A stretch of DNA of 64,000 bases. It comes from Voacanga thouarsii. Its lineage: Eukaryota > Streptophyta > Magnoliopsida > Gentianales > Apocynaceae. The notes beneath the pieces were generated by a model. The model made no database searches. It was not told where the DNA came from and saw only the letters and a list, made by a program, of their open reading frames with translations. The stretch spans positions 310,001 to 374,000 of the forward strand of contig JANUWF010001491.1 in NCBI GenBank assembly GCA_026120185.1. The letters run 5' to 3'. Positions 44,101 through 55,796 of the stretch are shown here, one piece after another. The number at the start of each line of letters is the position of its first letter. The first letter of the stretch is position 1. Both the position numbers and the translations under genes were made by a program.

Positions 44101-47100
44101 TCGGGAACAGGGACCCTTGTATCTTCAGTAAAAAGCTTGAAATTTTCCTCGTGCAAGTCACATGAATTAAGAATGATAAAGCCAGCTGCTTGCTAGTGAT
44201 GTAGAACTCCATTGGAAGAACAAAATCAATTCCAGAAGAATGGTGAGTGTAGGATTAATGTCCTTGTGCTTTCCACCATCCTGAGCCAAATACCTAAGCT
44301 TTTTCTTGGATTGTATCTTGCTGCACTGTTTCAAGACTAGGAACTAAACTTGAAGCTTAGTTTCTACCGGTTTTTCCTACAAAACTCCAACCTTTACATC
44401 TAGAACATTTTATCATGATGATTCTCCAAAGACATGTTGGCATCTTCTTTGTGCAGTATAATTCCTTGTTGGAAATCAGTTTTTGTGTTCTTTTCCAATA
44501 GAATTTCCCTCTCACGTTAATCATGAACACATGCTTCTTTATTATCCTTGCCAAGTTCCATTGACACATCAAGCTCACTTTCCTCATTTCCAAATTAGGA
44601 TCTGCTTGTTCGACTCCTTGTTCAATGAGTTGTAAATTCTCTTGCTTCATAATCAACTCACTCTTCTTAGGCCTTTTTGCTTGATGTTCCTACAGAAACT
44701 AATGGCTCTCATTCCATTTTCATTAAAGTTAAAGAAATAAGTTTTTTCCTTCCCATCGTGCATCACCTCTCGATCGTAAAGCCAAGGATGACCCGTTAGA
44801 ACATGTATAACAGTCATTGGAATGGTATCACACCAAATAGCATCACTAGAAGGGCCATGTATCAAGCTTACTAAACATCTTTTAGTCACCGGAATAGTAG
44901 TAACATTTATCCAAGCTGCCTTATATGATTCCGGATGTGGCTCCACAAGTAACTTATGCTTTTCAACTGTAGCTTCAAACACAACATTCATGCAACTACC
45001 TCCATCAATAATCAGCTTTCTGGTCACATCTCCATAGCAAACTAAGGTTTAAAAAATAGAAGTTCGCCTCTAATCTTTGCGTTGCTATAAAGGAGCTCTA
45101 AGAAGGCACTTTAGACCAAGAAGTGAAGATGTGTCTACCTCATCTTCCTCAAGATCATCATCTTCAAGCGCCGGCATATCTTTTATGAAATCAGCCTCTA
45201 CGTCAATCCCATATGCCATTGTGTTGCTTTGCCTTTCAGTCCTTGTGACAATTTGAAAATTGAACCTTGGTTTGGTAAAGCAAAAAGAAGATGAAAATTT
45301 CTACAGAAAAAAAGGAGCAGGTTAGCTACGCTCTGATACTAGATTGATGCAGGACAATCTTGTTAATGCCATCCCACCACGAGATCTGTGAAGCTTTATG
45401 TAGGAAAATTAGTTTGAAAATAGCAATTAAATGTAGGAAATCTGTCTCCTAATACAAATAAAGTTAATAGAATAAGAGAGTACTCTTAGTGTCACACGAA
45501 GAGGGTGGGATAAATCCTAGGAGTCACACCTAGGACCTTCAGACATCTCACCTTAGGCTTTGATTGCATCACACAACCATCGTGTGATGGATAAACCCTA
45601 GGAGTCACATCTAGGACCTTTAGACATCTTATCTTAGGCTTTGATTGCATCACACAACCATTATTACAGAGAACATTATGTACACTCTTTATCTATTGAA
45701 TAAGATTGGCATACACATACATAAACAAAGTAGAGAACTACTCTATTTATAATATCAAAACTCAATTCCTAAACTAACTAGGACTAGACTCTCTTTGTAA
45801 GAGTCTAAAATCAATAACTAGGACAATAGGATTCTTAAACCAATCAATTTAAGATTCCTAATTAGAACAGAAATTTAAACTTTCAGGAATCTTCTTCAAA
45901 CTGTAAAATTTCTTAAACACCCTAGATCTCTTAAAGGCTCATAAAACTTAATTAAACTTAATATTTCCAGCTATGAACTCATAAGTTAGAATTTCCAAGA
46001 CTAAAGCTAGATTGTAGAATCATTGCTTGACTTAGAACTTTCCAATTCTTGGACCCCTTTGTGTTCTGCATCAAAGAGGATTTGGAAGGTCGCATATATA
46101 ACAAAGTTGAAGATATTTTTAGTTTTTGGTAACAAATATTCTGTTATTTAATGGATGTATGTTTGTTGCTCTAGGGATGGTGTCTAGGTTGTTTTGGTAA
46201 CTTCCAGTTTACAGCAAATTGGTTTAAGCTGTCAACAGGCATTACTTTTTGGTCAAGTATTTTGGCTTTTAAGTTGTTTGGGATTCAAGTTACTCAGCTT
46301 TGAAGTTGTGTTGGTTCTTGGGTTTTGATGTTTTATAAGTGTACTTGTAGGAGCTATAAAATGGAAGGCAATTGTTGAATGATGAAATAGAGTTGTTTGT
46401 TTATTTGTGAGGTTATGCCACTTTCCTTTCTATTCTCTTGGTGTGGTTCTTCTTTACCCTGATTCTTTCTTTATGTTCTTATAAAACTAAGTTCTTTTCT
46501 TTTCTAAACTCCATCAATGCTTCTTAAATTAAGCAACATCATATCAACCATCACTAAAGTTGAAACAGTGCCGCATCACCATGTCCCTACTTTCTTTTAT
46601 GTGAGGCTATCCATGTGTGTTATCTACTATGGGGTGAGAGAGAGAGAGAGAGAGAAACGCAACCATCAGGAATGAATAGTTTTGTTAAAACATTTTGTGG
46701 TACTACTATGTTTAGAATTAACAAGTGGTGAAACCATTAATCAAGATCTGTTCCTATTTAGGTAAGACTTATTTTTTTTTTTTTAATATGTCCTGTAATA
46801 TATTAATTCTCACTTATTATTGTCGATCATTGACACCTTGACTCCTTCCCCCGGTTAGGGCCACCTGAAAAAGTTTGCAATGACTAATTGAAAAGTGAGA
46901 TTGAATAGATGGGGGAACAAGTAGATTGGAAGGATGAGTGCCATCAAAGATTCACATTAGGTTGATTGGACAGAATGAAAATGGCCTGTGTCTGCATCTG
47001 GTTCATAGCACCTGTCTCTTTGAACATGAACAGATGGGATTGCTATTTACCCAGCACTCTGTCCAGCATAGGAGATCCTTGAATCAGTAGTTCAGAAAGT

Positions 47101-48772
47101 CACAGTATAACTTGGCTTGGCTTTCGAAATACTTATCTAATATAGGAGACAAGCTAACTCAATTGGCTAAACTAGTTACTGCCTGAAGCTTTCAACTTCT
47201 GCTTAAGCTCTGAAATCTGCTCCCACATTTGTGTCTCAAAAATGATATGGTTAAAAAGAGTAATTCTTGTATGTGAGGAAACCTAGTTGAATGGTGTAGT
47301 GAGATGTTGTCTTTAACTGAACTGTATCAATCCTTGAGACGGGGAATCTCATTGTTTTTCAAATCAACACCCCCCCCCCCCAACAAAAAAAAAAAAAAAC
47401 CCACCCTTTTCTGCCTGGATTTGTTTTTAATCTTTTTTGGTTGTTAATTACGTTCTGTAGAAAAGGTTTAACTTAACAGGGACTATGCGAGGCATGTTTA
47501 CCTACCCTCTCAGGGAAAAGAAGAAATGGTTTTGGTCAGATTCACTTAGCTAGACAATGCAGAATTTGGAAGAGCTCTTCATTGCATTTAGAGTTGTTCA
47601 AAAAGAAAGGAGACATCACACAGCTGTATACATCAAAATGTAATCATCAGCAAATCCAAGTGTGTAACTGTGGTAATAACTTATACTAGAAGAAGTTTCT
47701 TATGTGATATTCTTAATTCAACTTCAAATTGACAATTAGGATATTTCTGTTGAATCAGCATATGAAGTAGGTCAGGGTCTAAAGTCACAGGATGAAAGCA
47801 GGTTCACGAAGTTAGGGAATAATTTTGTAACCTTTTGGTGATAAAATTTGTTATCATATTAATTGATTACTGAGCAACTAAATGATAGGACACTAAATCG
47901 ATATAGGAAGAATGGGATTACTGGCTGGAATGTGCTATAAAACTATAAGCTTTAGATATTGGATAACCATTTGTGTAGGTAGGCAGCATCTGCTAATTAG
48001 ATTAAGAGCTGAAACGTAGAAATAGTGTGTCAGCCTTGATTTTCTTTGATTAACTTGATTTGCATTTTCTTTGTTTGGAACACATCTTCCAAATTGAGCT
48101 TTTATTTTTATTTATTATTATTATTATTTTTTTTGAGGTGATGAAATATTCTTCCTAAGAGGGCTGTCCATCAGCAGTTTCCTTTCAGTCTTTTGTCTAG
48201 TTTTCTTTCCACTATACTTTTCTGGTTTAACATGAAGTCTTATAATCTTTTAAGCAGTTATTATTTGCTGTTGCCGCTTTTTCAATCCTTCAGAAAATTT
48301 GTATCTTCAAACCGCTCTTACAATGTCTGAAAACTGAAATTATTCACACCACCATGTACTTGTCTTGTTTATTTGTGGTCTTCCTTCTCAGTCCCCCCTC
48401 TTTTTTCTCTTTGAGATGATTGTTCACATCTTCCTTATTCGCCCTTTTCTTCCTATCTCACTTCTTTATATTTATTATAAAAAAATATGTTGCTCCTTTA
48501 TCATTGGCTACAGTGTGATAGAAAATATTCTTTGTACTTGAATTTGATCTTCTGAACTTCATTTTTCTCGGTTCCTCCTTTAAGAATATTGAGAAATAGG
48601 ACAGCGGCTGGTTCGTTTCGCTTAACTTTGTCACCATAAACTAATATTTAGTGCACATGGGTGCATCCAATTCATCTATTATGGTCTTTAGTAATTTCTT
48701 TCCTTGTTGCAAACAGCTGGAGATGCTCAGAAGGGAGGGGGAATATCATCTGCTGCAAGAATTAGGATTTGA
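41157..48772 (+). CDS. Small single-pass membrane protein, two exons, giant intron
   Basis: Exon 1 is 41157-41457, exon 2 is 48717-48772 (TGA at 48770-48772). The intron (41458-48716) has GT and AG borders, and the split codon G|CT restores the frame to alanine. The product is 118 residues: a short N-terminal part, one membrane helix (about residues 16-32, INVLLVGCFGLLAFR), a charged coiled-coil-like segment (35-60, QQKDIEILEAEKNSLLK), and a conserved-looking IPLSKLKAIYGD near residue 81-92 before a Gly-rich, basic end. I recall uncharacterised plant proteins with this layout (AASNN-T-INV, then LxAEKxSLxxxNKAIKxTxW) but no name or function. It is the only clearly intact host gene here. The intron contains two nested retroelements. 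MULE B ends 352 bp upstream. Confidence 0.85.
43349..46073 (-). mobile_element. Non-autonomous gypsy-type element nested in the LTR
   Basis: Direct repeats at 43349-44042 (694 bp) and 45345-46073 (729 bp) start TGATGCAGGACAA and end TGCATCA. Reading on the minus strand, a primer-site-like TAGTATCAGAGCG follows the 5' LTR (about 45330), and the internal part contains a gypsy protease remnant and nothing else. Flanks AACGG (43344-43348) and AAGAG (46074-46078) fit a decayed target duplication, because the uninterrupted sister LTR at 42202 reads AAGAG at this site. Confidence 0.8.
44357..45027 (-). pseudogene. Gypsy-type protease (retropepsin) fragment
   Basis: Open pieces at 45027-44653 and 44656-44357. 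The first has LIIDGGSCMNVV near its start (D-G-G-S as the active-site box of plant gypsy proteases), then WINVTTIPVTKRCLVS, WCDTIPM and LTGHPWLYDREVMHDGKEK, all in the usual order. The RT that should follow is absent. It would belong to gag-pro of a Ty3-gypsy element; in this shortened copy it is a relic. Confidence 0.75.
46568..48716 (+). other. Remaining intron sequence
   Basis: AT-rich non-coding DNA up to the splice acceptor TTGTTGCAAACAG (48704-48716). It contains (GA)n at 46636-46656, C and A runs at 47371-47399, and no supported gene. Confidence 0.6.
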
Positions 48773-49036
48773 TCGTCATTTCCATAGCCAGTGCTTCTTT
48801 TCAGGAGAAGAAAAAGTATTGATTGCAAGACCTAGCAAAAACCTTGTTCTGAGTTTGGATTTCCTAGCAAAAGATTGAAACTGGCGGTGGTTTGAATCTG
48901 TTGAATTGGTGCAGTGCTCTTTGCCTTTAAGAACTCTTGCCCTATTTCCCTTGTTTTTTTACTCTCTGAAAGTCCCGACACTGCTAAAGATGAATATGGT
49001 GTTTGTTTTGGACGCGTCTGAATGCTTGATAACAAC
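48773..49036 (+). other. 3' region of the membrane-protein gene
   Basis: Follows the stop codon. Probably 3' UTR and a short spacer before the LTR that ends at 49037. Open frames on both strands show no domain. Confidence 0.5.
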
Positions 49037-51961
49037 TGTATTATCCCGCTACCTAAGAGGGACGGGAATATCGCCCCGTCTAAAAGATAAGGAGTTTTTA
49101 TAGTGAGGTAAATAAATAACTCATTCAAAATAATATCTCAAATAAAATTTATATGTATTATTGCTCAAGTAAAATTTATATAGAATCTCAAAATAAAGAA
49201 TGACAAAACATTATCTCTAAGCAAAACAACTAAAATGTAATGTACAAGATTTTGAATTATATTTCTGATTTTGTCAGTAGTGTTCAGGATCTAAAAATAT
49301 GTACAAATAATGTGAGAAATAAAATTTTCAGTAAGTTTTGTGTGAGTGTGTTTATTTGAAACAATTTCGTGATATGCATTTTAAAATACCAAAAGCATAA
49401 TTGTAATTATAATCAATAGTTTTAAATATAAGAATGGTGTTTTCAATTTGCATTTTTAATAAATAATTTTATTTTAAGGAAATCAACTGCTCAACAATAA
49501 GGTGGATTATGAAATCATACATCATAGCCTTGAGTAATGAAATCTTGTATCATGATCTTGTATTGTAAAATCTTGCATTACAGTACAGTGGATGATCGGT
49601 CTACCGAGTAGGGATACTCTTCCTTCTCTCAAACCTCTCTAACTTATCGGTTATCTATTCTAGAAAAATATAATCTTACTTAAACTTGTTGCTAGCTCGA
49701 ATTGGCCTGATTTCTTACCACTGTCATCTAATAAAAAATGAATTCACTTCCCAAAGGCGACCGCCTACCAGAAAGTTAACTCGCTCCTTAAACTAGTACT
49801 AGTATGCTATCCTTATTGTTGGATGTTCTTTGTTTAAAGCATTGTATAAAAATCACGTGGGTTGCTTTAAAAGACTTTTGTTTAAAGAAGTGGTATGTGA
49901 GTTGGAGTCAAGCCAGAAATCTAATCATACTGAACAGTTTAATACAAAATCCATATTTCCAATGGCAAAACGTAATACTTGACAATCTTGCAATTGCCAT
50001 ATTTCACAAACAATTCTAATACAAAAACTTACCTTGGTATAGCAAATTAATTTCTTAATCTCAATGGGTGAATCCTTACCCTTGGCAACCTTTCAAGTTT
50101 AAAAGTTATAAAATAAATAAGTCAGAACCTACTAGTATTTTAAGAATCATATTCCTTCTATAATTAATTCTTCATTCTCATACAACAAGCAAAATTTCAA
50201 ATAAATCCTTATCCAAACCTTTACTACGTCCCTAATTGTCAATACTTATAATTCATACCTATATAGAAGTATATAGATTAGTAATAGAGAGTTTCCTTAA
50301 AAATTCTTAGGCTGATCCTAAATTCCAACATTTGTCTCACTTTTCTTTAGAGTACAATTCACATGCAAATACTTTGGATTAACCTAAGTTTTTTTAGAGA
50401 CATACACCCATATAGAACAAAATATAAGTGGCTTTGCACAAAAATCAAACTTTATTTGTACACTTTTTTTTTTTTTGCTACAGGAATATTCAACCTAGAA
50501 CAGACTAGTATAAAAGAAAATTTCGTAACTTTTACTTCCCACATCAGAAAATTTTGAAAATTTTCAGTTAGTATTTACACACATAAAATTATGTTTTTTT
50601 TTTTTTTGGACCTTTCTCAAATTCTAGTTTTATCACACCAAAATAATAGTATCAAATCGACTGTACAACAAAAATAAGGTACTCTATCCCTTTAGTTTTT
50701 TCAAAAATTGTTGGGTTTTGTCCCAAGGTTTTCTTGCATGATTTCTAACATAAAACATATTCTAAACATATCCATATTACAATATCAAAAGCCCCTATCA
50801 TAATAAATCACTTTACTATTTTATTTTGCCTTAAATCCTACAAGTAGCATATTATCACAAAATTTCCAGTTCTCAAGTATAAAAGTTAAAAATGTTTTCT
50901 TTTATAAAATATTTTGAAAGGTGGTTTCTTTTTTTAATGTCTAAGCAAGTTTAGATGATAATCATAAATTTTCAATTAAGGAACACATGTTACAATTTTT
51001 AAAACCTAAAACCTTAATTCTTCCTTTGTAATGGTGGCAATAAGAAAATCAAGGAAAATAAACAACTTTGGTCATTACCTCTTATTACGTCTAATTCAAA
51101 CAACCTTAGAAGGAAGAGTGGGTGTCTTCTAACTTTCGTTACCACCAAGAACGTCAAGGAATCAATTCAAGAATAGTGTTCTAAAGTTGTGATTTCGTGT
51201 AGAAATTCTCCGTAAGCAATGAAATAATTAAACTTTGGCAAAAGAGGGAGGAGATTTCGTGTACTAAGGGAGAGAGTGTATGTGGGATGGCTGTTAGGAA
51301 TTTTTAGGGTTCAAAAATTTGATTTAGATAGGCTTTTTATAGGTGAATTATATTAAGTTTAGGAAATAGAAAAAAAATGAGAAGGATTAAGGAAAATTCT
51401 ATTTTTCTCTAGGTTTTAACTAATAAAAAGTTTTCTTTAATTAATACGTCATAATCCTAGAGGGTTTGGAGAGCTAAGTGGTGGCACAAAAGAGAGGAAA
51501 TAGGAAAATAATATTCTCTATTTTTTTTTCCTATGCATTAAAGGATTAGAAATAATAAATCCCCTTCAAGTTAATTGTCAAATACACAAGAATTGAATTT
51601 TCCTCCCTTTTTCCTACCCCTAAGTGGCGGCTACTAGGCTTCTAGAAGCCTAATGATTCTCTCAAAATATTCTCCTAACTACAATAAATATTTAAATTAA
51701 GAAAATTCAACTTCTCTCCAAATAAAATAAGAGGAAAGTCTTGCTAGCCTAATATTTAAATATTTCTTAAAATTAATACATAAACAAATAAGTAAAATAA
51801 ACATATAATGAGTATTTAATAAATATATAGTAAATACACAAATATTATACACACACACACACACACATGTTTAATTATTTAACAACTAGTAAATAGTTAT
51901 CTAAATTATTTTAATTAACTGATACCCAATAATTAAATACACAATTTATAGTTAGCTATAT

Positions 51962-53023
51962 TGTAATACCCCATGTTAGACCGTCTTTGGTAAGTGGTGG
52001 AAAAGTCATGCATGTCATATTGAGTTATACCGCATTTGATTATTTGAATTATTTTTCATGAAAATATTGGTTGTAGATTGCATGAATTAATTTATTCTTG
52101 AAGTAGTTGGATTGCTTGAGCTTTCATTTATTGAGGAGAGTTTATTAGAAAAAAGGGTAAAGCAAGTGGGAAGAAATCAAGGGAGTTGTTAGGAGAATAT
52201 TTAGAAAGAAAATGTAGCTTGGTGGATAAAGCTTGGCATTTAAACCTTGACGGGCTTGAATTTGAATCCTAACTATTTCAAATCCTTTTCATTCTCTTAT
52301 TTTCTTTCCCCCTTCCCTAATTTTTCCCTAGCTTGGCCGAAATCCCTAGGAGAATAGCCACTAGGAAATTAATTTCCTAAGAAGAGAAAAATAAATTAGG
52401 AGAATGATTTATTTGAAAATTATTTCATAAAATACTTAAGAACAAATTAAATTTTTTGTTCTAATATCTTACCATAATCTTTTGGAGAATTTTAAAGATT
52501 ACTAATCTAGATTTTCTTTTAGTAATATCTAAATAATATATTAGTAGAGAAAAATATATATAAGAAAGCATATAGGTATTATTTTCAAGGAAATAAATTC
52601 CCATATTTTATCTTCTTTCAAATAATATTTTCTTGATGGGAATAAAAGGCTTAGAGGTGAATTTAAATGAAATATTTATCTCTTGGATAAATCCAGGAAT
52701 TTTCGAAGCCTTTAGGGAAAATTTCAATAGATATGAATAGGAAACCAGAATTTTTATTTCCTAATAACTATTTAATAGCTATTATCCAATTTAATATAGG
52801 GAATTAATTAAACTATTTCTTAATTAGATGACCTAATTCTCCTCTAAGATTTTCTAGAAAATTCTCTCAAAACTGCCACCACAGTGAAGAGAAATAACCT
52901 ACCAAAAGACTCTTCAAAACCTAGTTAGGATTGGCTAAGAAAACCCAAACCAATTAGGACTTATTTTCAGCCAAAAGGGAAACCAAAATCTCAGCTCCTA
53001 GACCCTCAGAATTTTTGTCACTG

Positions 53024-53061
<38 letters not shown>

Positions 53062-55547
53062 AAATTTCCAGCCAAAACCCCTCTAGCAGACCAGCACAAA
53101 CAGCTACACAAACCCTAATCTTTCCCTTCCTAATTTCGTCCAAGAAGAGGCCAGAAAATCAGTAATTTTCCCTTCTCCTTTTCCTCCAGATTTTGGCCAC
53201 CTTCAGCCCTAATTCACCCATAAATTCCAGCACAAAATCTACACAAAAGTTCCCTAGTTATCAAGCAGAAAAACAACTGCACAAAGGCCCATTCTTCCTC
53301 TCCTATTTTGGCTATTATAAGGGCCCAAAACCAATTAGATTTCTCCTCTCTTTCTGTCCAGAATCTCAGCACCTCAGCTTCACAAACACAGCAGCTACCA
53401 ACCCTAATTCCCCTCCAAAATCTCGACAACCTAGAGAACACCAAAGCTGAACAATTTTCTGTTTTGATCAAGAAACCCTAGCAAGGCCAAAACTTCTTCA
53501 AACACCTAAACCCTAAAGCACCTCAGCCTAACCTATCTCCTTTATCAAACAGCCTCAAAAAAACCCTAAATACCCTCCATTGCTTAGAAATTCCAGCTGC
53601 CAACCCTCCTCCACATCTGGACCAAAACAGCACCAAAACTCCATCAAAGCTAAAAACCAAGTCTAAGGTAAGTAACTCCTCAACTCTTCATCAACTCTTC
53701 TTCAATTCCTCTCATCTTCTTCTCCTAAATCTCGATCATAAGGGACTGATTTTACCCATTCTTTGGGGAGTCTTGATCAAGGTCATCCAAGCGATCCAAA
53801 CTCTTCAACTAGTGATCAAACTCAAGTTAGTCAACAATGAGTTGTTGTGATTTAAGTCTAAATCTCTAAGAGGTAATCAAGATCCTATCTTTATTGATTT
53901 AAATGGTCTTAAACTTCAAAATATTGGCTTAAGGATGCCTATGGAGTCTAGTATAAAAGCATGAATATATTAGATGGATGAACATGTTGATGACAGCCAT
54001 AGGCAAGGCATGTAGGAGATAGGACATTGATATATCTTGTCATGATGAATCTAGATCCATGCTAAATAGGCAAAAGATGAGATATTTTAATATTTATGGG
54101 GCTATTTATGATTTTTTTTTATGTTAGCTTAATATGGAAGATGTCATGTGATGAATTGACCTAGGTCAATGCATGGTCATGATCAATAGAATCGTAAAGG
54201 AAAGTTATATATGTGATTTAGTGAATTAAATACCATGGATGCAATAGGTAAATAATGAAATCATGAAGAGTCATGTTGTATGAATTAATGAGTGGAACGA
54301 TTAAATCCTAATTGCGGGGTTATTTGCTCTAGATAAGGAAGGAGTGGAAATTAGAGCAATCGATTGAGTTGGATTTGGCTGTGATATATCCAAGTAAGTC
54401 CCTGCATAACTGTTTTGATAAATGTTACTTGTTTGCAAGTAATTTTTACAATGTTATTTGGAATTGATGTCAATATGATGTGTTTGACACAAGGATTGAG
54501 CCTTGACTAAAAATGATGAGTTATACTGGATTATTGTGAGACTTAGATTGGAAACGTGGATGTTTTATTTTCAAAACAAATTTGTTAAATTTTAATTGTT
54601 CAACTTCGAAAATGATTTCTTAAACCATTATCAAACGATTTGAAAACACTACTACGAAAAACCACGTTTTGCAATCAAATTAATTAAAGACTTTCGGAAA
54701 AAGGGAAAATGATTCTGCTCCTAATCGGGGAGCGTTGAGTACTCAGCGGGGGTAGGCTAGTAGTACTAGTTTCGAAGAGTAAGAGTGAGTCTTTTGGCAG
54801 GAGGCCACCTCCATAAGTTAAACTCAACTTGGAGAGGTGATAGTACTACTTAGCCAGGCCGGTCCGCGCTAGTATATTAGTCCATATGGACATTGTTGAT
54901 CTGGGTTGGACAACCGGAGTGTTGGGTGTAGAGATGGAGGAGTATCTCACCCAGTGGGTGGTGCCTCCGCTGCCCATTGTTGAAAGAATACATTGGGAAG
55001 CTATCATGGTGGTAACCATGATATGGATTGTGTTACTATATTATTGAATCATTTGCTAATCCCTATTTAATGAATTATGATTGTAATAAAATAGTGATTG
55101 ATTGTGAATTGTTTTGGATTTATTGAGCAAGGCTCCTTTGTATGACTGTTATTGATGAGATTGACTTGAAAACACGATTTTGTAATTTGGATAAACCTAC
55201 ATACACGAAATGATTTCAATTGACACTTGCATACACGGGATTTACTGAGATGTCAATTTCACACATTTTATATCATGATTTCAGGGGATTGCTTATACCG
55301 AGTAAGGTGAAGCGTTAGGAGATGAACTCCAATTATTTATTTATTTATGTTTTGAATTTATTTCAAGAGACGTTTGTTAATTTTGATTTTCTAGACTTGT
55401 ATAAGTTTTGCTTCCGGATGTAATGAAATTATTCCTTTAATTTTATTTAACAGTTTTTTTTATTTGTACCTCGTTATAAAGACTCCTGATCCTTTAGACG
55501 GGGTGACATCCTGTCCTATCTAAGTACCTAGGGTGTGGGGTGTTACA
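51962..55547 (+). mobile_element. Solo gypsy-like LTR (3586 bp)
   Basis: Starts TGTAATACCCC, ends GGGGTGTTACA, flanked by TATAT at 51957-51961 and 55548-55552. Contains the C/A-rich leader (52850-53670) with a splice donor (GT at 53668), the GTTGAGTACTC box at 54734 and a GC-rich end, as in 8957-13244. The open frames at 53193-53450 and 53214-53471 are not convincing genes. Confidence 0.88.
53026..53059. repeat. (CA)n microsatellite
   Basis: About 17 CA units inside the LTR leader. A shorter CA tract occurs at the matching part of the LTR at 8957 (about 10611-10626). Confidence 0.95.
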
Positions 55548-55555
55548 TATATTTT

Positions 55556-55559
<4 letters not shown>

Positions 55560-55591
<32 letters not shown>
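55560..55591. repeat. (TA)n microsatellite
   Basis: 16 TA units. The sister copy of this LTR has (TA)n at 59766-59809, and 51849-51867 carries an (AC)n tract. Confidence 0.95.
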
Positions 55592-55595
<4 letters not shown>

Positions 55596-55796
55596 AATTA
55601 ATGGTTTTATGCTAGAATATTCTATTCATCATTATTTCATATAACGATTTCTCAAACATCTCAAAGCACAACAATTCTTTTACAATCATACTCAAAAAAA
55701 TTCATTCATGCCATGCCAAATATGTTTATATGCAAAAATGTTCATGCAATATGATCCATATATTCCCCTATTTCTAGGGGCATTTAGGGTGGAGTA

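Larger units (their letters stand above)
42202..46567 (+). mobile_element. Non-autonomous LTR element (TRIM/LARD-like) in the intron
   Basis: LTRs: 42202-42589 (388 bp, TGTAAAATGC ... GCTGAAACA) and 43322-43348 continued at 46074-46567. The second is split by another element. A possible primer site TTGGTATCCTAGCC lies at 42602 and a polypurine tract (GCAGGGGAGAAAGAT) directly before 43322. The internal part (42590-43321, about 730 bp) has a short helical coding-like segment at 42663-42836 and no enzyme. Flanks CGTGA and GTGCC share only GTG, so the target duplication is weak. Confidence 0.75.
49037..55796 (-). repeat. Long gypsy-like LTR on the minus strand, with nested solo LTR
   Basis: Its 3' end is at 49037: the minus strand reads AGACGGGGCGATATTCCCG and ends GGGATAATACA, matching the 3' ends at 13150-13244 and 55460-55547. 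The body continues to 51961, is interrupted by the solo LTR 51962-55547, and resumes to about 55796. The segment 51118-51961 plus 55553-55796 is a second copy of 58905-60015. The 5' end is lost or hidden by the LTR that starts at 55797. No genes. Confidence 0.75.

Noticed and set aside
43500..46000. Tandem direct repeats in the intron taken first as a simple duplication
   Set aside because: TG...CA ends, a primer-site-like sequence and a protease between them indicate LTRs of one element.
48651..48878. 75-codon frame covering the last exon
   Set aside because: It is out of frame with the spliced product; the real coding part is 48717-48772 in another frame.
53193..53471. 85-codon frames on both strands
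   Set aside because: They lie in the leader of a solo LTR with flanking target duplication; no motif.
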